13,440 bases of DNA from Nitrospira sp. ST-bin4. GTDB lineage: Bacteria > Nitrospirota > Nitrospiria > Nitrospirales > Nitrospiraceae. The translations under genes were made by a program, and so were the position numbers. Of the stretch, positions 13,047-13,440 are shown piece by piece. The stretch is taken from contig MSXM01000093.1 of NCBI GenBank assembly GCA_002083565.1, positions 1 to 13,440 on the forward strand, written 5' to 3'. Each line of letters begins with the position of its first letter. The first letter of the stretch is position 1. A model generated the notes under the pieces. It was not told the DNA's origin. It searched no databases and worked only from the letters and a program-made list of their open reading frames with translations.

Positions 13047-13440
13047 ATGAAGGCGGCAAGGCTCGGTATCATTGGATTGGCGGTTGGTGTGGTGGGGGGC
13101 TTGGCTTTAGTCGCCGGCGGGTGCGCGAACGAGCAGGAGAAGCGCGGGCACGAACTCTATGTGCACTACTGCAGCGACTGTCATGGCGAGAGTGGGAAGC
13201 AGAACGAGGGGTTTAACTGGTCATCTATGCCAGACCCGAAGCCGAAGGATCTCTCAAATAAGGGAGAGATGAGCACCTTCAAGGACGAGGAGCTCTTCGC
13301 CACCATCTCGCGCGACATGCTGGACACCAGCGAAGAAGGCGGAGATGAAATTGGCGACGACGATTTCGCGGTGCCCACGATGCCGACGTTTAAATATACG
13401 CTGTCTGAGGATGAATTGTGGGCGATCGTCGGGTATGTGC
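13047..13440 (+). CDS. Lipoprotein-like single-heme cytochrome c (3' end outside window)
   Basis: An open frame from ATG 13047 to the window edge, 131 residues visible. A hydrophobic N-terminus ending LVAGGC (C26) suggests a lipoprotein, although alanine at -3 makes the lipobox non-standard. The heme site is CSDCH at C42, C45 and H46, and M112 in PTMPTFKYTLSEDELW is the likely Met ligand. Residues 92-107 are an unusually acidic stretch (several Glu and Asp) between the heme motif and the Met. The gene starts 2 bases after the NxrC-like gene, so the two are translated together and probably act together. The end is not seen. Confidence 0.85.
   Translation, partial: MKAARLGIIGLAVGVVGGLALVAGGCANEQEKRGHELYVHYCSDCHGESGKQNEGFNWSSMPDPKPKDLSNKGEMSTFKDEELFATISRDMLDTSEEGGDEIGDDDFAVPTMPTFKYTLSEDELWAIVGYV

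Noticed and set aside
1..13440. CRISPR arrays, tRNA genes, insertion sequences and other mobile elements
   Set aside because: No regularly spaced direct repeats, no tRNA-like cloverleaf and no transposase or integrase motif was seen; gene order and base use look uniform, so there is no sign of recent insertion.

Overview
The window most probably comes from a Nitrospira-type nitrite oxidiser (phylum Nitrospirota). The reasons are the combination of a hopanoid radical-SAM gene (hpnH) with a long respiratory operon that joins a Rieske/cytochrome b (complex III-type) module to two divergent cytochrome bd-like membrane proteins, many single-heme c-type cytochromes and a heme-b protein of the ethylbenzene-dehydrogenase gamma / NxrC type. 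The assignment rests on recognised gene content, not on a database search.

Layout, all on the + strand. (1) 1-1662: the 3' end of an unidentified membrane protein gene, hpnH (adenosylhopane synthesis), and a small protein with a predicted beta-barrel-like core. (2) 1663-2609: a candidate promoter, a secreted, membrane-anchored carboxypeptidase-regulatory-like beta-sandwich protein, a hairpin, and a strong rho-independent terminator at 2512-2555. (3) 2610-13440: a tightly packed respiratory operon that runs off the right edge. Its order is lipoprotein cytochrome c, bd-like protein A, three-helix membrane cytochrome c, PRC-barrel/Rieske fusion, fused cytochrome b, six-helix protein of unknown function with a periplasmic HPHECC motif, bd-like protein B, membrane cytochrome c, a second membrane cytochrome c, NxrC-like heme-b protein with a C-terminal anchor, and a lipoprotein cytochrome c (cut by the window end).

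How the genes may work together (inference). The Rieske protein, cytochrome b and three-helix cytochrome c form a quinol/cytochrome c oxidoreductase, run forward or in reverse. The two bd-like proteins keep the CydA heme-b histidines but lack the long quinol-binding Q-loop, and no recognisable CydB is encoded here. They may therefore exchange electrons with the surrounding c-type cytochromes instead of with quinol. bd-like B keeps a glutamate at the CydA E107 position that bd-like A has lost, so the two may have different roles, for example oxygen reduction against electron transfer. The whole looks like a dedicated supercomplex. It contains five single-heme CXXCH proteins and no multiheme cytochrome.

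No tRNA, rRNA, CRISPR array, insertion sequence or convincing minus-strand gene was seen. No gene-free stretch exceeds 300 bases.
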